Source of the DNA: Pegea sp. RAD2-039
Taxonomy: Eukaryota; Chordata; Thaliacea; Salpida; Salpidae
DNA: 64,000 nucleotides
Assembly: GCA_034620365.1 (NCBI GenBank)
Contig: JAQGEQ010000058.1
Span: 866,426 to 930,425 of the forward strand
Direction: 5' to 3'
Below the pieces are notes generated by a model that worked only from the letters and a program-made list of their open reading frames with translations, did not search any database and was not told where the DNA came from. Shown piece by piece: positions 48,065 to 60,482 of the stretch (positions are counted from its first letter, which is position 1; every line of letters starts with the position of its first letter). Both the position numbers and the translations under genes were made by a program.

Positions 48065-50995
48065 GATAGACTGTATGATAGAGGCGGCGGTGTTTGCGTA
48101 ATTTACAAAATATTGCTTGCACCCAAGATCTCTAGAATTCAGATCGATCCCATTAATTTTCCAAGGTTGAGATTATTGCTTTTGATTTTCATTACTCAAA
48201 GTCCAAATTTTCTCGTTTTATATGTACCTATCTAGCACCCTCTAAATCTAATGATAAGGTTACTGTTAAGGTTTTATTGAAGGCTCTGAAGAGTGTTGTG
48301 TGTCCTGAGTTATATATTTTGGGAGATTTTAATTTTGTTAAAGTTGATTGGAATAACCCGAATTCAGCATTTAGTGGAAAATCGTTTAACTTGGATAGCG
48401 ATAATACTAATTCACCCTTTCTAAGTCATGCCTTTGTAGGCTTCCTCAATGCCAATAATCTATCTCAGATGGTTACTTTTTCGACCCAAGTTAGTGGTAA
48501 TACTTTGGATCTTCTTATCACATCAAAACCTGAGAACATTATCTACGTTGATCAAAAGGAACCTTTTGCTTTGACATGCGGTCACAATATGATTGAATTC
48601 AAGCTCCATCAAACTTTTTTTATGAACGTTAAAACTTCAAGCAAAAGGAATTTTTACTATGGAAATTATAATGGCATTAACAAGTTTCTATCAGATGTTG
48701 ACTGGATTTCTGTTTTCAACTCTTCCGAAGACATCAATACTATTAACTCAAAGTTTACTAACATCGTTAAAGAGTCAATCGAAAAATTCATGCCTTTTTA
48801 TAGAGCCAACAAAAAACCACATTTTCCCAAAAATTTAAAGAATTTACAACACTTAAAAAACCTCCTATACAAACAAACTAAAACAGACCCTTCCATCAAA
48901 TCTCTGTACAAAGATCTTTGTATAGTTTACAAGAATCTATTTCTAATTTCTATTTGGGAAGAGAAAGTGCAGTTTTATCTTCACCTTGCAAGAAAACGTT
49001 TTTTGGTTTCATAAATCGCAAGCTTAAGGCAAGATCTCAAATACCTCCTTTACTTGATAACAGCGACCAGTTTGTGATGGAACTAGAGAATAAAACTTAG
49101 TTGCTAAACAGTCAATTTAATAGCGTTTTTATAACCGATGATGGCAATACTCCTTCTCTCTCCTACTCCGACATTCTTACAGATTTGTCTGAGATAGTAG
49201 ATCTTGACATAACGGTCAATATGGTATCTAAGGCTATTTCCTCTTTAAAATCATCAGTTTCCAACACCCCAGATCAGATCCCAGCTTTGCTTTTAAGAAA
49301 AACTACTTCATCTTTATCACTACCTTTATCACACTCTTTAACATGACTCTGAGGCGAGGAAGAGTTCCACAAATTTGGAAGAAAGCTATTATTACTCCAA
49401 TTCATAAAAAGGGTCCCAGCAACACTGCACTTAACTACAGACCAGTTTCGCTGACTTCAGTTATCTGCAGAACTCATGAGCATATCATTCACAATCATAT
49501 GACCAGTCATTTGATGGAGCACCATCTAATATCTGATGACCAGCATGGCTTTGTGAAACGGAGATCTACCCTGACTCAACATCTCACTTTTCTTAATGAG
49601 CTTACAGCCCATTATGAAAGTAACACTCCCTGTGACATCATATATCTCGATTCGATCATATATATCTATTTTACTAAAGCGTTTGATTCTGTCCCACACA
49701 CTAAGCTCGTTACTGTATTGAAAAACTTAAAAATCAACAGCTTTATCTTACTTTATTTTATTATAGCTTTATCTTACAGTGGATTGAAGATTACCTATCA
49801 GGTAGAACCCAACAAACTCGTGTAGAAAGATCTTTATCTACTTCTAGTCAAATCACTAGTGGTGTTCCTCAGGGCTCTGTTCCGGGTCCCCTTCTATTTA
49901 ATTTTCATCGAAGACCTCATCAGAAGATTAGTAGCAGTAGATGATGTCAGAGTGTTTGTGTATGCAGATGATTTCAAGCTATTATCTTGTAATCCTTTCA
50001 AACTTCAAACTGCACTACACACTATAGAAAACTGGTCTACGAATTGGCAGCTCAGAATCCAGCCCACAAAGTCTGAACTTATAACTTTTTCTCGTAAACC
50101 AGCTGTAAATTGCTTGAACCAATACTCCATAGATAGATTTATTATTCAACGAGTATCTTTGGTCCTAGACCTTGGCATTACTCTTTCATCTGACTTTAAA
50201 TGGCGCAATTATGTGTCCAAAATCTTTTGAAAATCAATCAAACTTGTCTTCCTTATTATAAAGACCTTTAATTCTAAGAACCCATGCTTTTTTATCAATC
50301 TTTTCAAATTGTACGTACGTCCAATTCTTGAATACAATGTCAGTGCATGGATGCCATATCAAGTTAGTGATATCAAAAGAATCGAATCTGTTCAGGCCAC
50401 ATTTACAAGATTAGTATGTAGGAAACTTAATATTAAATATGATAGCTATAAGCATCGTCTCAGTCTCTTCAATTTAGATACTTTGAAAATCCGACGGATT
50501 AAATATGACTTAATTCTTATTTTTAGAATGATCCACAATTTAATTGACATTCAGTTTGATGATTTCTTTTCTATTAGTCCTTCCTTCAAGTTATATCAGC
50601 TCAGACGACACACATTACACCTTAATAAGCCTATATCACCTAGTACATTGGTCAGAGCAAATTTTTTCTCACACCGTACAATTAATACATGGAATCAGCT
50701 GCCATCAGACATTGCCATGTCGAAGTCGCTCGCATTGTTCAAGCAGAAGTTAAACCGTCATAATATTGCCAACATTGTCATTTCTAAACTGTGATTTTTT
50801 TCTCTTTCTTATATTATTAACATTATATGTAATTGTTCACTGTTATATGCTTTGAGTGATATCGAAATGCCATGTGTTACATCTTTTACTTTCTATATTT
50901 TTGGCTAAATAGATGTTATTTGTGAGAATGTGTGTTAGCGAGAGGTGCTCTTTTCAGGTACCCTCTTTCGCATTTATTGAAATAAATAAATAAAT
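48065..50995 (+). mobile_element. CR1-like LINE, 5'-truncated and decayed
   Basis: This is the same LINE lineage as the right-end element but clearly more diverged. It lacks ORF1 and the first part of the endonuclease, beginning at the GGGVCV region. ORF2 is broken into pieces: 48277-49014 (endonuclease with LGDFNF and LDLLIT), 49101-49346, 49343-49825 (start of the reverse transcriptase), 49859-50230 (FVYADD), and 50309-50794 (C-terminal part). A small tandem duplication lies inside reverse-transcriptase motif A near 49650, giving YLDSIIYIYFTKAFD. A second short duplication near 49740-49782 shifts the frame, and a TGA follows KIF at 50228. It ends with the shared 3' hairpin and aaataaataaataaat. 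Confidence 0.93.
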
Positions 50996-53425
50996 ATTTG
51001 GAACTATAATGGAATTAAAAGTATTATTTTAAAAGTAAATTTGGACTTTTTTATGAAATTAATTTGTTGTTTTGTGAAACAATAATATTAAATCTTAGAA
51101 AGCAAAAGATACGAATAAGATGAATTACACTTTTAGAAATTTTAGTGAGCCATAATAAGCAACCAAAAACTATTTTGTTGCTTGTGATTAATTATAACAC
51201 TAGAAGCACTGTATCCTTAGTATAGATGTTGTTTATAAAACATTTTTACCTTCTAACTTTTGTCTACTAATCTCTGTTTGATTAAAACAACTTTCCCAAC
51301 TCATCGCGATCATCACTATCCCTTTTTGATCTTTTGAAATTAATTTTTTTGTTCAAATTTGAATATTTTGTAAATTCGATACTTGTTTCACTATCCAAAT
51401 TTCAGTTTTAATTAAACAATAATATTAATAATCATCAAATGATAAAAACATCAATTTATTAAAATGATTTTTTTTAATTTAACTAGCCTTTTCACATTAT
51501 TGGTTCAATAGTTTATTGAGTTTTTTATTGAGTTTATTGTTTTCTGAGTTTATTTTTATAAAGTTATCTACATTAAACTAACTTTGTCGTAAAATTAACG
51601 ATAAAATCCATAACCAAACAGTGATACCCATTTCTCAGTGGTTTGAATATTTGAAAAAATAAAATAACTCGCAACAAAATCAAGCTCTTAAAGTCTATTT
51701 TTTAGGTCAAACGGCAGTAAGAAACCATTAATTATCCAAAAGTTAATTTATTTTATATCAACATATAGATATAATCTAAAATGCTATTAAGAAACATACT
51801 ATGCTGTAAAGTACTGCAAACCGGGCGCTTTCTTTTTATAGTTAAATTTAAGAGTTAAATTAACTGAATTAGCTTTTATGAGTGTTTTATACTTCACACA
51901 AATTTTGATTCAACTTTGCACCAAAATAAACTTATTGCTGTATTGTTAAAGATGTACAATGACTTGATTTTTTTCATATCTCACAATAAAGTTTAGTTAT
52001 GCGGTTTGAAATGACAGTAGTAAAAAATTAATTACAAAGCTATTTATTACAAATTTATGAATCAATGAAACTAGATCTAAAATCTAAAGTTATTTTGATT
52101 TTTAATTTCTTTCGTAAATAATGCTCATCATATACTGCTTGGTAAACTCTATACATTCTTTCTTGGAAAAGGCTGAGTAAATTTTATGTGTCTTATTTAC
52201 ACAAAAAGTATTTTATTTTTTTCTTAATCATTTATATAATTTATTATACATTTGGAGTTCTTTGTTTGATTCTTTAGGTTTAAAATGTTGAATGTCCATT
52301 TTAGTTATGTATCGTGTTTAATATTCTATTTAAACATTGGAATTTACAAAGAAACAAATAAAACTCTTAAAAAAACTTCAATTTTGAGTTATAACCATAC
52401 TTTTTGTTATAAATTGTTTTCATTTCGAATATATTTTGTGAAATTTAATTTTTTAATTTGTAGCTTTCTGTATAAACATCTTTTAAAAATCTAAAACAAG
52501 AATAATAAATTTGTACAATAAACTAATTGTTTAACATGTGGAGTTTCTTAGAAAGTTTTGTTTAAGTTATTTATTAATCTTTTTCTTGTTCTATATTTGT
52601 GTCTCATGCCGGGTATGCATCATTTTATTTTTATTTATACTAAGTTACTATATTTCATAAACTAATTGTATATACAAAAGAATATATAAAAAGTGATAAA
52701 TAAGATATAGAATTTAGAGTTTAATATAAAAACCTTGAACAAATTTGTAAAACTAACTTATAAATAATATTATAAAGTTTTAATAATAATTTTTTGAATG
52801 AAATCAGTTTTTTGCTGTTTCAAAGTAATAAAAATAGTTTTAGAAACCTTGAATTTATTATTTTTAGTTAAATAGTTTGTAATTTGCTTTTAGTTTATAC
52901 TGAATTTTTTTTATAGACTTTTGTTTTATTAATTAGCTTTTTATTATTAATATATTATTGAAATACATAATTTTCTTACTTATATTTATATCAGAAATTT
53001 ATTATTTTTCATTGTTTTTATAGATCAACTTGAAATTTTTTAATTATTGTTGTATAGTTTAATCAAAATTAAGTATGATTATTTCAAATATTATTATTTT
53101 ATGTTATTAAGGTTAATAATTTTGTCTTGTATCAAAAACTTCAATAGAAAAACAATAGCTTGTTACTTTTTAAGTTTTTACTAAAAATAATGTATGAATA
53201 AATGAAAAAGTTTTTTAATAAAAGTTTTTGAATAAAAGCTCAAATTATATTGACTTAATTTAAAGATAGATTTCTGTTTAGCTCTAAATATATTAATCAT
53301 TTTAAATAAAGTTGGTTAGATGTGACAAACAATAAGTAAATGTTTAATCTTTCTATATATGTTTTTAATTGCAAATATTCTGTGCAGAAAATAGTTTATA
53401 TTTGAGTTAATATTGTTTAGTCACA
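50996..53425. other. Intergenic, very AT-rich
   Basis: This is about 2.4 kb without a supportable gene. The ORF at 52285-52494 is of AT-rich Phe/Tyr/Leu/Ile composition and I do not accept it as coding. Confidence 0.5.
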
Positions 53426-54340
53426 ATGAATGAGGCTAAAATAATTGAAAAGTATAATCAAAAAGCCAATAATACAGATTATAATGCATCTCTTGCTGCT
53501 ATGGGAATCCTTCTGGATCATTTACGGGATGATGAATCTGGTACTTTAGTTGGATTACTTAAAAGTTTAAAAGATGTTAGTAATGTGTTAGTATTAAAAA
53601 CTGAATGCTTTGCAACAACTTCAGTTTCTTCTGGATGTGATTTATTTCTTCGTTTTATAACATTGGCTACATTAGAAATGGATAATTTTGAAGAAGTAAA
53701 GCAAGTATTGATTGAAAGAGGTGAAATTTTTTTGAAAAAAGCCAGATTATGCCCTGAAAAAATTGTAAACTTCAGTTTACCTTTTGTTAAGGAGGGTCTC
53801 GTCATTCTTACACATTCAAAATCTAAAATGGTTATTAAAGTATTGAAACATGCTGCTGAACATAAACGTTTTACGACTTTTGTCACTGAATCATGCCCTG
53901 ATAAGTCTGGTTTGAAAATGGAAGAAGCTTTGAATGAATTAAACATTCCTGTGACATTAATATTAGATGCTGCTGTTGGGTACATTATGGAAAAAATTGA
54001 TGTTGTGATCTTAGGTGCTGAAGGAGTAGTTGAAAATGGTGGAATTATTAATAAGATTGGTAGTTATCAAATAGCTTTATGTGCAAAAGCTTTTAATAAG
54101 CCTGTGTATGTAGTTGCTGAAAGTTATAAGTTTTGTCGTCTTTTTCCACTTAAACAGAGTGAAATTCCAAATCATATCAAATATAATACATCAGTGATTA
54201 GAAAAACTGGAGATGATCTATCCAAAGAGCACCCTAATGTTGATTATACTCCTCCAGAGTTAATCAACTTCCTAATAACCGATCTTGGTGTGCTTACTCC
54301 CACTGCTGTTACTGATGAGTTGATGAACACTTATTTATAG
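53426..54340 (+). CDS. EIF2B1: Translation initiation factor eIF2B subunit alpha
   Basis: This is the regulatory alpha subunit of eIF2B, the guanine-nucleotide exchange factor for eIF2. It is needed for inhibition by phosphorylated eIF2 in the stress response. A single exon gives 304 residues, the same as the usual animal length of about 305. An N-terminal helical region is followed by the Rossmann-like domain common to eIF2B alpha/beta/delta and related sugar-phosphate isomerases. Recognisable stretches are VKEGLVILTHSKSKMV near 122, FVTESCPDKSG near 153, VILGAEGVVENGGIINKIG near 195, ALCAKAFNKPVYVVAESYKF near 218 and VDYTPPELINFLITDLGVLT near 270. No introns interrupt it, unlike most genes here. 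The start is the first in-frame ATG after an AT-rich leader. Confidence 0.96.
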   Translation: MNEAKIIEKYNQKANNTDYNASLAAMGILLDHLRDDESGTLVGLLKSLKDVSNVLVLKTECFATTSVSSGCDLFLRFITLATLEMDNFEEVKQVLIERGEIFLKKARLCPEKIVNFSLPFVKEGLVILTHSKSKMVIKVLKHAAEHKRFTTFVTESCPDKSGLKMEEALNELNIPVTLILDAAVGYIMEKIDVVILGAEGVVENGGIINKIGSYQIALCAKAFNKPVYVVAESYKFCRLFPLKQSEIPNHIKYNTSVIRKTGDDLSKEHPNVDYTPPELINFLITDLGVLTPTAVTDELMNTYL

Positions 54341-55552
54341 TTTATATTTATATAAGATGTGTTTTGGGGTTTAAGTCTGGTTTTTATCATATTTAAAGAT
54401 TGTAATAATGGATTGAATTGATAGATTGTTCTTATGAGAAGTTACCTATCTGTTTTAAAAAGTTATTTTTAGCAGAAATGATGTTTCATCTTTAAATGTG
54501 AACTGATTTATGTTTGAAAGATTAATTTACATATTCTTTGTTTTTCTCAGAATTTTAAAATATTTCTAAAATTTTTGTCTATGATTATGACTGAAAACGG
54601 GGAAACACAAAAGTCTAGCACTTTCAGGGTATGGCTTTTATATAATCTACTACACATGTTTAAACTTAATTTTTTGCTAATAAAATAGATAAACTGATCT
54701 AAATTCTAATTATATAAGTAAGATAATATGAAAATTCTTCTTTTCATTTGTAGTAAGTTTGAGCTAATGATTATAGATCATTACATTTAAATATGTTTTG
54801 GTATATCATTTGAACTAGAAATTAATCTGTAATTGATATTGATCATTAGTCTCTTGTTATTAAAAAAAAACTTATGGTTAGTTTTAGCTAAGTTCTATGA
54901 ATAAAAATACTATTGTTTTTTTGATTTTTATAATAGAATAAAATAACTTTATTGTATATTAATTATTGTATTTTATCTTTTCTTTATAGAGTTATCTAAA
55001 ACTTTAATGTTTTAAATTCAAATAATTTATTAAAATAATTTTTCAGTTATCAAGCCGTTTTTGAATATTTGCTTTTTAGCAAGCTCATTAACATCTGATT
55101 ATGAATTTTTAAATGTTAATTAAATCAATGCTGAAACAACTAACAAACTTTCAAATAAATTTTTCTTGTAAATTTCTAACTTGTTAAAATTTGCATTCAA
55201 AGTTTTCAGAATAAAATGTGAAATGAGAAAAAGATTTTTGTCAAAGATTTTTTTATTCTCAAACTATTTGTTTACTTGGCCTTATTTTTATCAGTAAAAA
55301 TTTAATTGAAGCTTTAACATCTCAAACTAGCGTCTATTTGTCAACACGTTGACATTAAAATTTATGAAGTTTAAGTAGATTTAAAAAAAAGTTGTAACAC
55401 ACTATATAAAAGTAACTAAAATCATTCAAGCGTGATGAGATCAGCTGACAAGTCACGCTTTACTGAAACACTTTATAACCGGCAAAACCTTCCTTCTACA
55501 CTCACTTATTTACTGTTTGCCTTTTTCTTTACAATTCAATTTGATTTCAGAA
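54341..55552. other. Intergenic between EIF2B1 and SLC35A2
   Basis: This is AT-rich. A less AT-rich patch at 55432-55520 begins with an ATG (MMRSADKSRFTETLYNRQ) and might be 5' leader sequence of the following gene, but no splice path is clear. Confidence 0.4.
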
Positions 55553-57670
55553 ATGCTAAGAGAGAAAATACTCGATGTGTTGGTAGTTGCCAAATAGTTG
55601 TTTTTAGTTTAATGGTAGAAGTTATGTGACTCACTTAGTGTTTGTTTTGAATTAATCAAAGTTATTTTCAGCTTCTTACTAATATCTTATTGTTTTACAG
55701 ACGTTTTCTAAACTACTTTTTACTAATTATTTTGTTCTTTTCATTTTAACAGCAAGTAAATAGATATAATTTGCAAAGTTTAAATTCTTATAAATATGAA
55801 CAGAGGCGAAAATTGATGGAAAAAAAAGATTTGAATTCGAAAGAAGTTTTTTATATTCAAAATAATAAACCAGAAAATAAGAAAATGGCCGGTAAGTTAC
55901 CCTCGTAGTCAACTCAACAATTTTGCTACAATTTAAAGCTTCCACAGCTAACATGAAGTACATCTCTCTTCTTTGTCTTGTTGTACAAAATGCAACTTTG
56001 ATTTTAACCATGAGATACGCTAGAACAAGAGAGGGAGACCAATTTTTTGCAACCGTCGCAGTAGTAATGTCGGAATGCTTGAAGATTGTTCTTTGTCTTA
56101 TTGTGATTTTGTTCCAGTTAAAAGGTTTGTGTCTCAAAGTTTCAGACAGCAGAAAATAATCGATTGAATTTTTTATAGGAAATATTTTGGCTTTATTTTC
56201 TTTTCTAAATGATAATATAATCAAACAACCAATGGATACCTTGAAACTTTCTGTACCGTCACTCATCTATATGATTCAAAATAATTTACTTTATGTAGCA
56301 GTTTCTAATCTACCAGCAGCTACTTTTCAAGTAAAAACATTTGATATAAATTTTAACTATTGAATATATTTGTGAAATTCACAATTCATCTCTTATTTTT
56401 ATGATTTTTTAAATTTTAATGAGGATGTAATGATCTGATTGTAATATAAATGAAATATATAAATTATTTGGAACTTTTTTCATTAAACATTTATTATTAA
56501 ATGTTTTTAGATTGTATTTTGTCAAATTGAATTTACTTTAAAGTTAAAAGATTAAATTAGAAAAGGAATTTTTTTGATCTGATATAATCTAACTTCTGCA
56601 TAAAATCAGAAAGTTTAATATTCTAGCAAACACTAGTTGTCAATACTTTCTGCTATTTATCTTTAAGTACTGCCACTTCACTTAAAAAACAAATTTCTCT
56701 TAAAATCTCAACAGTTTTGTGATCTAATACTTACGATAACATACTACTTGTAACAACATGACTCTTTTTATAGGTTAGCTACCAGTTGAAGATTTTAACT
56801 ACCGCAATGTTTTCTGTTTCAATGCTTGGCAAAAAGCTTTCGAAGCTGCAGTGGTTTTCCATGTTGCTGTTATTTTGCGGGGTTGCTATTGTACAAGTAA
56901 GTTTTAAACTCTCAAAGCTTTTACTAGAAGCGATATACTTTTGATTTCCTTTTTTATACTTTTAAACATTCACTTTGTAAAGATTGTCAATTTTAGATAA
57001 TAAAATGTTGAACACTTAAGTCAATAAAATGACAATTTATAAATAGACGGAAAAATATCAACTAAAATATAAAAAGTGAATTTTCGAAGCTCTTAGATAA
57101 ACTTTGAAATGTAATTTGCATCTTAGAAACTATTTTAACCTCTACATTTGTTCTAAGGTTCAAAACTCGTCAGGGGCAGAAAAGTTGAGTCAGGCAGTTG
57201 AACAAAACAAGTTTGTTGGTCTTGGAGCTGTTATTGTGTCTTGTTTGTCATCTGGATTCGCAGGAGTCTACTTTGAAAAGATCTTGAAAGAGTCTAAAGG
57301 TAGTATCTGGCTGAGAAACATTCAACTTGGCACTTTTGGAATTCTTACTGGCATTATCGGGGTGTACTTGAAAGATGGGCAAGCAATCCAACAAAATGGA
57401 TTTTTCTTTGGATTCCAGCCTTTGGTTTGGGGAATAATTTTCAACCAGGCGTTTGGGGGTCTTTTAGTAGCAGTAGTGATCAAGTACGCAGATAATATTT
57501 TAAAAGGTTTCTCAACTTCCATTTCTATCGTCGTTTCTACTGTAGCTGCTGTGTTTCTTTTCAGCTTCAATATAACCTCAACATTTGTCGTCGGAGCCAC
57601 TTTAGTAATCTCTGCTGTTTACCTTTACAGCTTACCAAAAACCGAATCTAAGTTACCAGCAGCAAGATAA
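55553..57670 (+). CDS. SLC35A2: UDP-galactose transporter (SLC35A2-like)
   Basis: This is a Golgi nucleotide-sugar antiporter that exchanges UDP-galactose (perhaps also UDP-GlcNAc) for UMP. Core exons are 55948-56124, 56179-56330, 56774-56896 and 57158-57670, all phase-consistent. Upstream, 55753-55891 follows a canonical tttaacag acceptor and reads in frame. A 10-codon exon at 55553-55582 ([10 protein letters not shown]) can start the protein, giving 377 residues. An internal ATG at 55816 would give 346. Ten or so hydrophobic helices carry family signatures: [112 protein letters not shown] and AVYLYSLP. The last ones favour SLC35A2 over A3. AATAAA is at 57792. Confidence 0.92.
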
Positions 57671-57791
57671 ATTGCTAAAGTGATAACAATATTAAATGAA
57701 CTATAATTATTCCACTAGTTTATTTAAACATTTTCTCTTTTTCATGCTTTTCTTTTTTGTGTATTCCTTGAAGCAGTATTAAGTAGTAGTG

Positions 57792-57797
57792 AATAAA
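57792..57797 (+). terminator. Poly(A) signal AATAAA of SLC35A2
   Basis: The hexamer lies 121 nt after the stop, in the short gap between the convergent SLC35A2 and ZMYND10 genes. Confidence 0.55.
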
Positions 57798-57867
57798 TTT
57801 CATTAGAATCAATTCTTGTAACCGCTTCTAACATTTTACTACATTTGAGCATTTATAGTATTTTATA

Positions 57868-57873
57868 TTTATT
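57868..57873 (-). terminator. Poly(A) signal AATAAA of ZMYND10
   Basis: On the minus strand, AATAAA lies 43 nt after the ZMYND10 stop. The two convergent transcripts would not need to overlap. Confidence 0.5.
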
Positions 57874-57916
57874 AATATACACACATTAATAAACCATCTT
57901 CTTGTAACTCTTCATC

Positions 57917-60233
57917 TTATTTCGATGCGTAAGTATCACAGACTGGTTTATGATCTTTCCAATGTTCCACTTGACATTTTCTGAAAAACAAGTTTTATGA
58001 AAAGAGAGTTTGATGAAAGTAGATCTATCTCACCTCGTGCAATACCATTCCTGTTTGCATCGTGAACATCGTTTAGTTGCTTCTGAATTACACCGAGAAC
58101 AATATGTAGGTCCAGAGATAAGTGCGTCCATTTTATCAAAATCGTAAGTCTGGGCCAGTCTATCGAGGTTAATGAGAGGTTTTGATCATTTTTTAGTTGT
58201 TCATGTTTACCTTTGGGCTTGATATTGAATTTCTTGTTGATTTGGGTCAAAAAAATTCTTCATTTGATGCTTTGCAATTGCTTCAAACTTTCCATGATTT
58301 TCTTTTAGGATCTGTTCTCTTATTTCAGGTAATTGTTCCAAAATAAAATCGTTTCTAGATTGAAGACCTTGTTAAAATCACACAATCTCTCCAAACTCTT
58401 AACATAAATAAGTTACTTTGGTGACATTGGTTGTGAAAGAGCTAGTTGTTCGAGATAGCGCCGGAAGTCGATAAGAATCGGAAGTTGATCTAGAAGCACT
58501 TCATTTAAATAAGATCGAAGCTGTATAAAAGAGTTTATAGTTAGAAGTAGTTGTGGTTGATGTGTCATCTTAAGCGTTTCATCATTCGAAGGAATGAAGC
58601 AAATATTGGTTTTGGTGTAAATTGTTTCAACATTTTTGCCCAAAAAACCAACTTCTTCAGTTTTTTAATTAATATTTTTATGTATTTTAGAACTTATTGT
58701 CGATGAGCAGGTGTTAAGCTAATCAAATATCTAGAGATTCTAAATCTTTAAATTTTATTGAGTAAAAACTCATTTAAAGTTGTTAACTTTCGTAATAAAT
58801 AAACAATTTAAGAAAAATGTATTTTATGAGGTTTTAATGCTTAAAAATATTTATGGAAGTTTTTTAAATTTCAGTTAATTATGTAAAAAAATATGAAAAA
58901 ACCTTCAAAATTTGAGATCTATTAAAGTTGTTGAAGTCATATTTTGCTGATAAAGTAGGTGATAAAAGTAAATTAAATAAAGCCAACCAAGGTTGTCCTT
59001 CAACTTTCGTCAGTTTGAAATTATCTATACCCTCTATAATCTTCCAGCCACCATCTGTAAGAATTTTATATTTTCAAAGTTGGTTTTGAAGAGAGCTACG
59101 ATTGAATATCAAACTGTTTGAGGAAATGTTTTTACTATTTGATAAATGTTTACAAACTTCTTAACAAAACACAATTATGAAGGTAGGCTGTAAAAACCAA
59201 CCGATAAACTTTTTTGTGACTCCTTCACTTGTTTTTGTCCAAGGAGGACTTTGAATCAGTTCAACCAACAAGCAGGGTACATTCAGAGTTTTGAAAACTC
59301 GAGAAGCAACACTTAAGGGTAATCTAAGAAGGTTGTTTCAATTAATGATGATTAGGTGAAGAAGTACAATTTCATTTGTGTAGTTTGATTTTATTTAAGT
59401 AGAAACATTTTACAAACCTTTCTATTACATCAGTTATGTAACGAATGATAGAAATTGATTTCACAGCTATTTCAAATTGTATATTGTGAGACTGCTTTAA
59501 AAGTTCCTTCATTATAAAGTTAAATTCATCAATTTAATATTTGTAAGTTTTTTCGGTTGATCAGTTTCAAGAGGTTGTAAAATATTCTTAAAGTACATAA
59601 AGAACAAAAACACGAAATTGAGATCAGATAAAAAGAAAAAAATGGGGGAATAAAAAAATTGATTTTTGAAAAATATTAAAAAATATTTTTCAATTTACTT
59701 TTATATAGAAATAAAAAATATTAAAAAGTTGAATTACCTTGCACGATTTGTCATCATTATTTTCATTATCTTTGACCCCAGCTTTAATTCCAGTAAACTG
59801 AACTAACTGACGGTAGCAATAGTCTAATAAGTCGATGCAAACATCATCAGTTGATTCTGCTATGTCTTCGTGATAAAGCAAAGTTTCCAACAAGTTTACT
59901 AATGTGGCTTCATGGTATAACTGAACAATTTGTACTAAAAGTTAATACAAACTATATTTGTAATTTTGTTAGAGAAGTTATAGCAACACAAATTGATTGT
60001 TTAAAGATTCTTCATAAATATCTCTGATTATTAGATAAAAGCAACTCTGTAACAGAAACTTTAAGATAAAGATTGGTAGGTAAAAATCAGATGTTTTAAT
60101 ATCTTTAAATGTTACTAACAGCCATATAAAGTGGTATAGTTGATTTCGGACAAAAGTTAGTTTTCATAATAACAGAAAAAACATTCTTTCTCCAGACTTC
60201 AGTTAAAAGTAAATCTTCAATAAGAACAGATAA
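57917..60233 (-). CDS. ZMYND10: Zinc finger MYND domain protein 10, 5' end missing from window
   Basis: This is a cytoplasmic chaperone-adaptor that stabilises dynein heavy and intermediate chains before they are loaded onto motile cilia. Nine exons join in frame to 371 residues: 60233-60116, 59934-59738, 59506-59418, 59323-59202, 59054-58903, 58520-58417, 58354-58211, 58159-58034, 57980-57917. They correspond to human residues from about 70 to the end of 440. Conserved stretches include LYHEATLVNLLETL, DLLDYCYRQL, IIRYITDVIERLPLS, CLLVELIQSPPW, LNEVLLDQLP and ENHGKFEAIAKHQ. The C-terminal MYND finger has YCSRCNSEATKRCSRCKQEW and KCQVEHWKDHKPVC, with all zinc ligands present. The missing first exon(s) must lie past 64000, because a LINE fills the sequence upstream of 60233. 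If they are absent, the gene is a truncated remnant. Confidence 0.93.
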
Positions 60234-60482
60234 CTGCAAATACAAGAAAGCTTATTTGTAAAGATCAAACACCTGACTCTTATTTAGAGTTAATAATGTT
60301 AGTAGTTCAAATTATACTTATTTATTTATTTATTTATTACAATAAATGTGAAGGAGGGTGCCTAAAGAGAGCACCTCTCGCTAACACACATTCTCACAAA
60401 TTAGATCTATTTGACGTGTAAACGAAAAAGTATATGACAATGAAGAATTGCACAGAATCATAGTATTGTAAAAGAGAAAAAT

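Noticed and set aside
52285-52494. 69-codon plus-strand ORF
   Set aside because: It is dominated by Phe, Leu, Ile, Tyr and Lys as expected from random AT-rich sequence. It has no homology or splice context.
53518-53985. 155-codon minus-strand ORF
   Set aside because: It is an antisense shadow of EIF2B1, whose plus-strand reading is clearly the conserved one.
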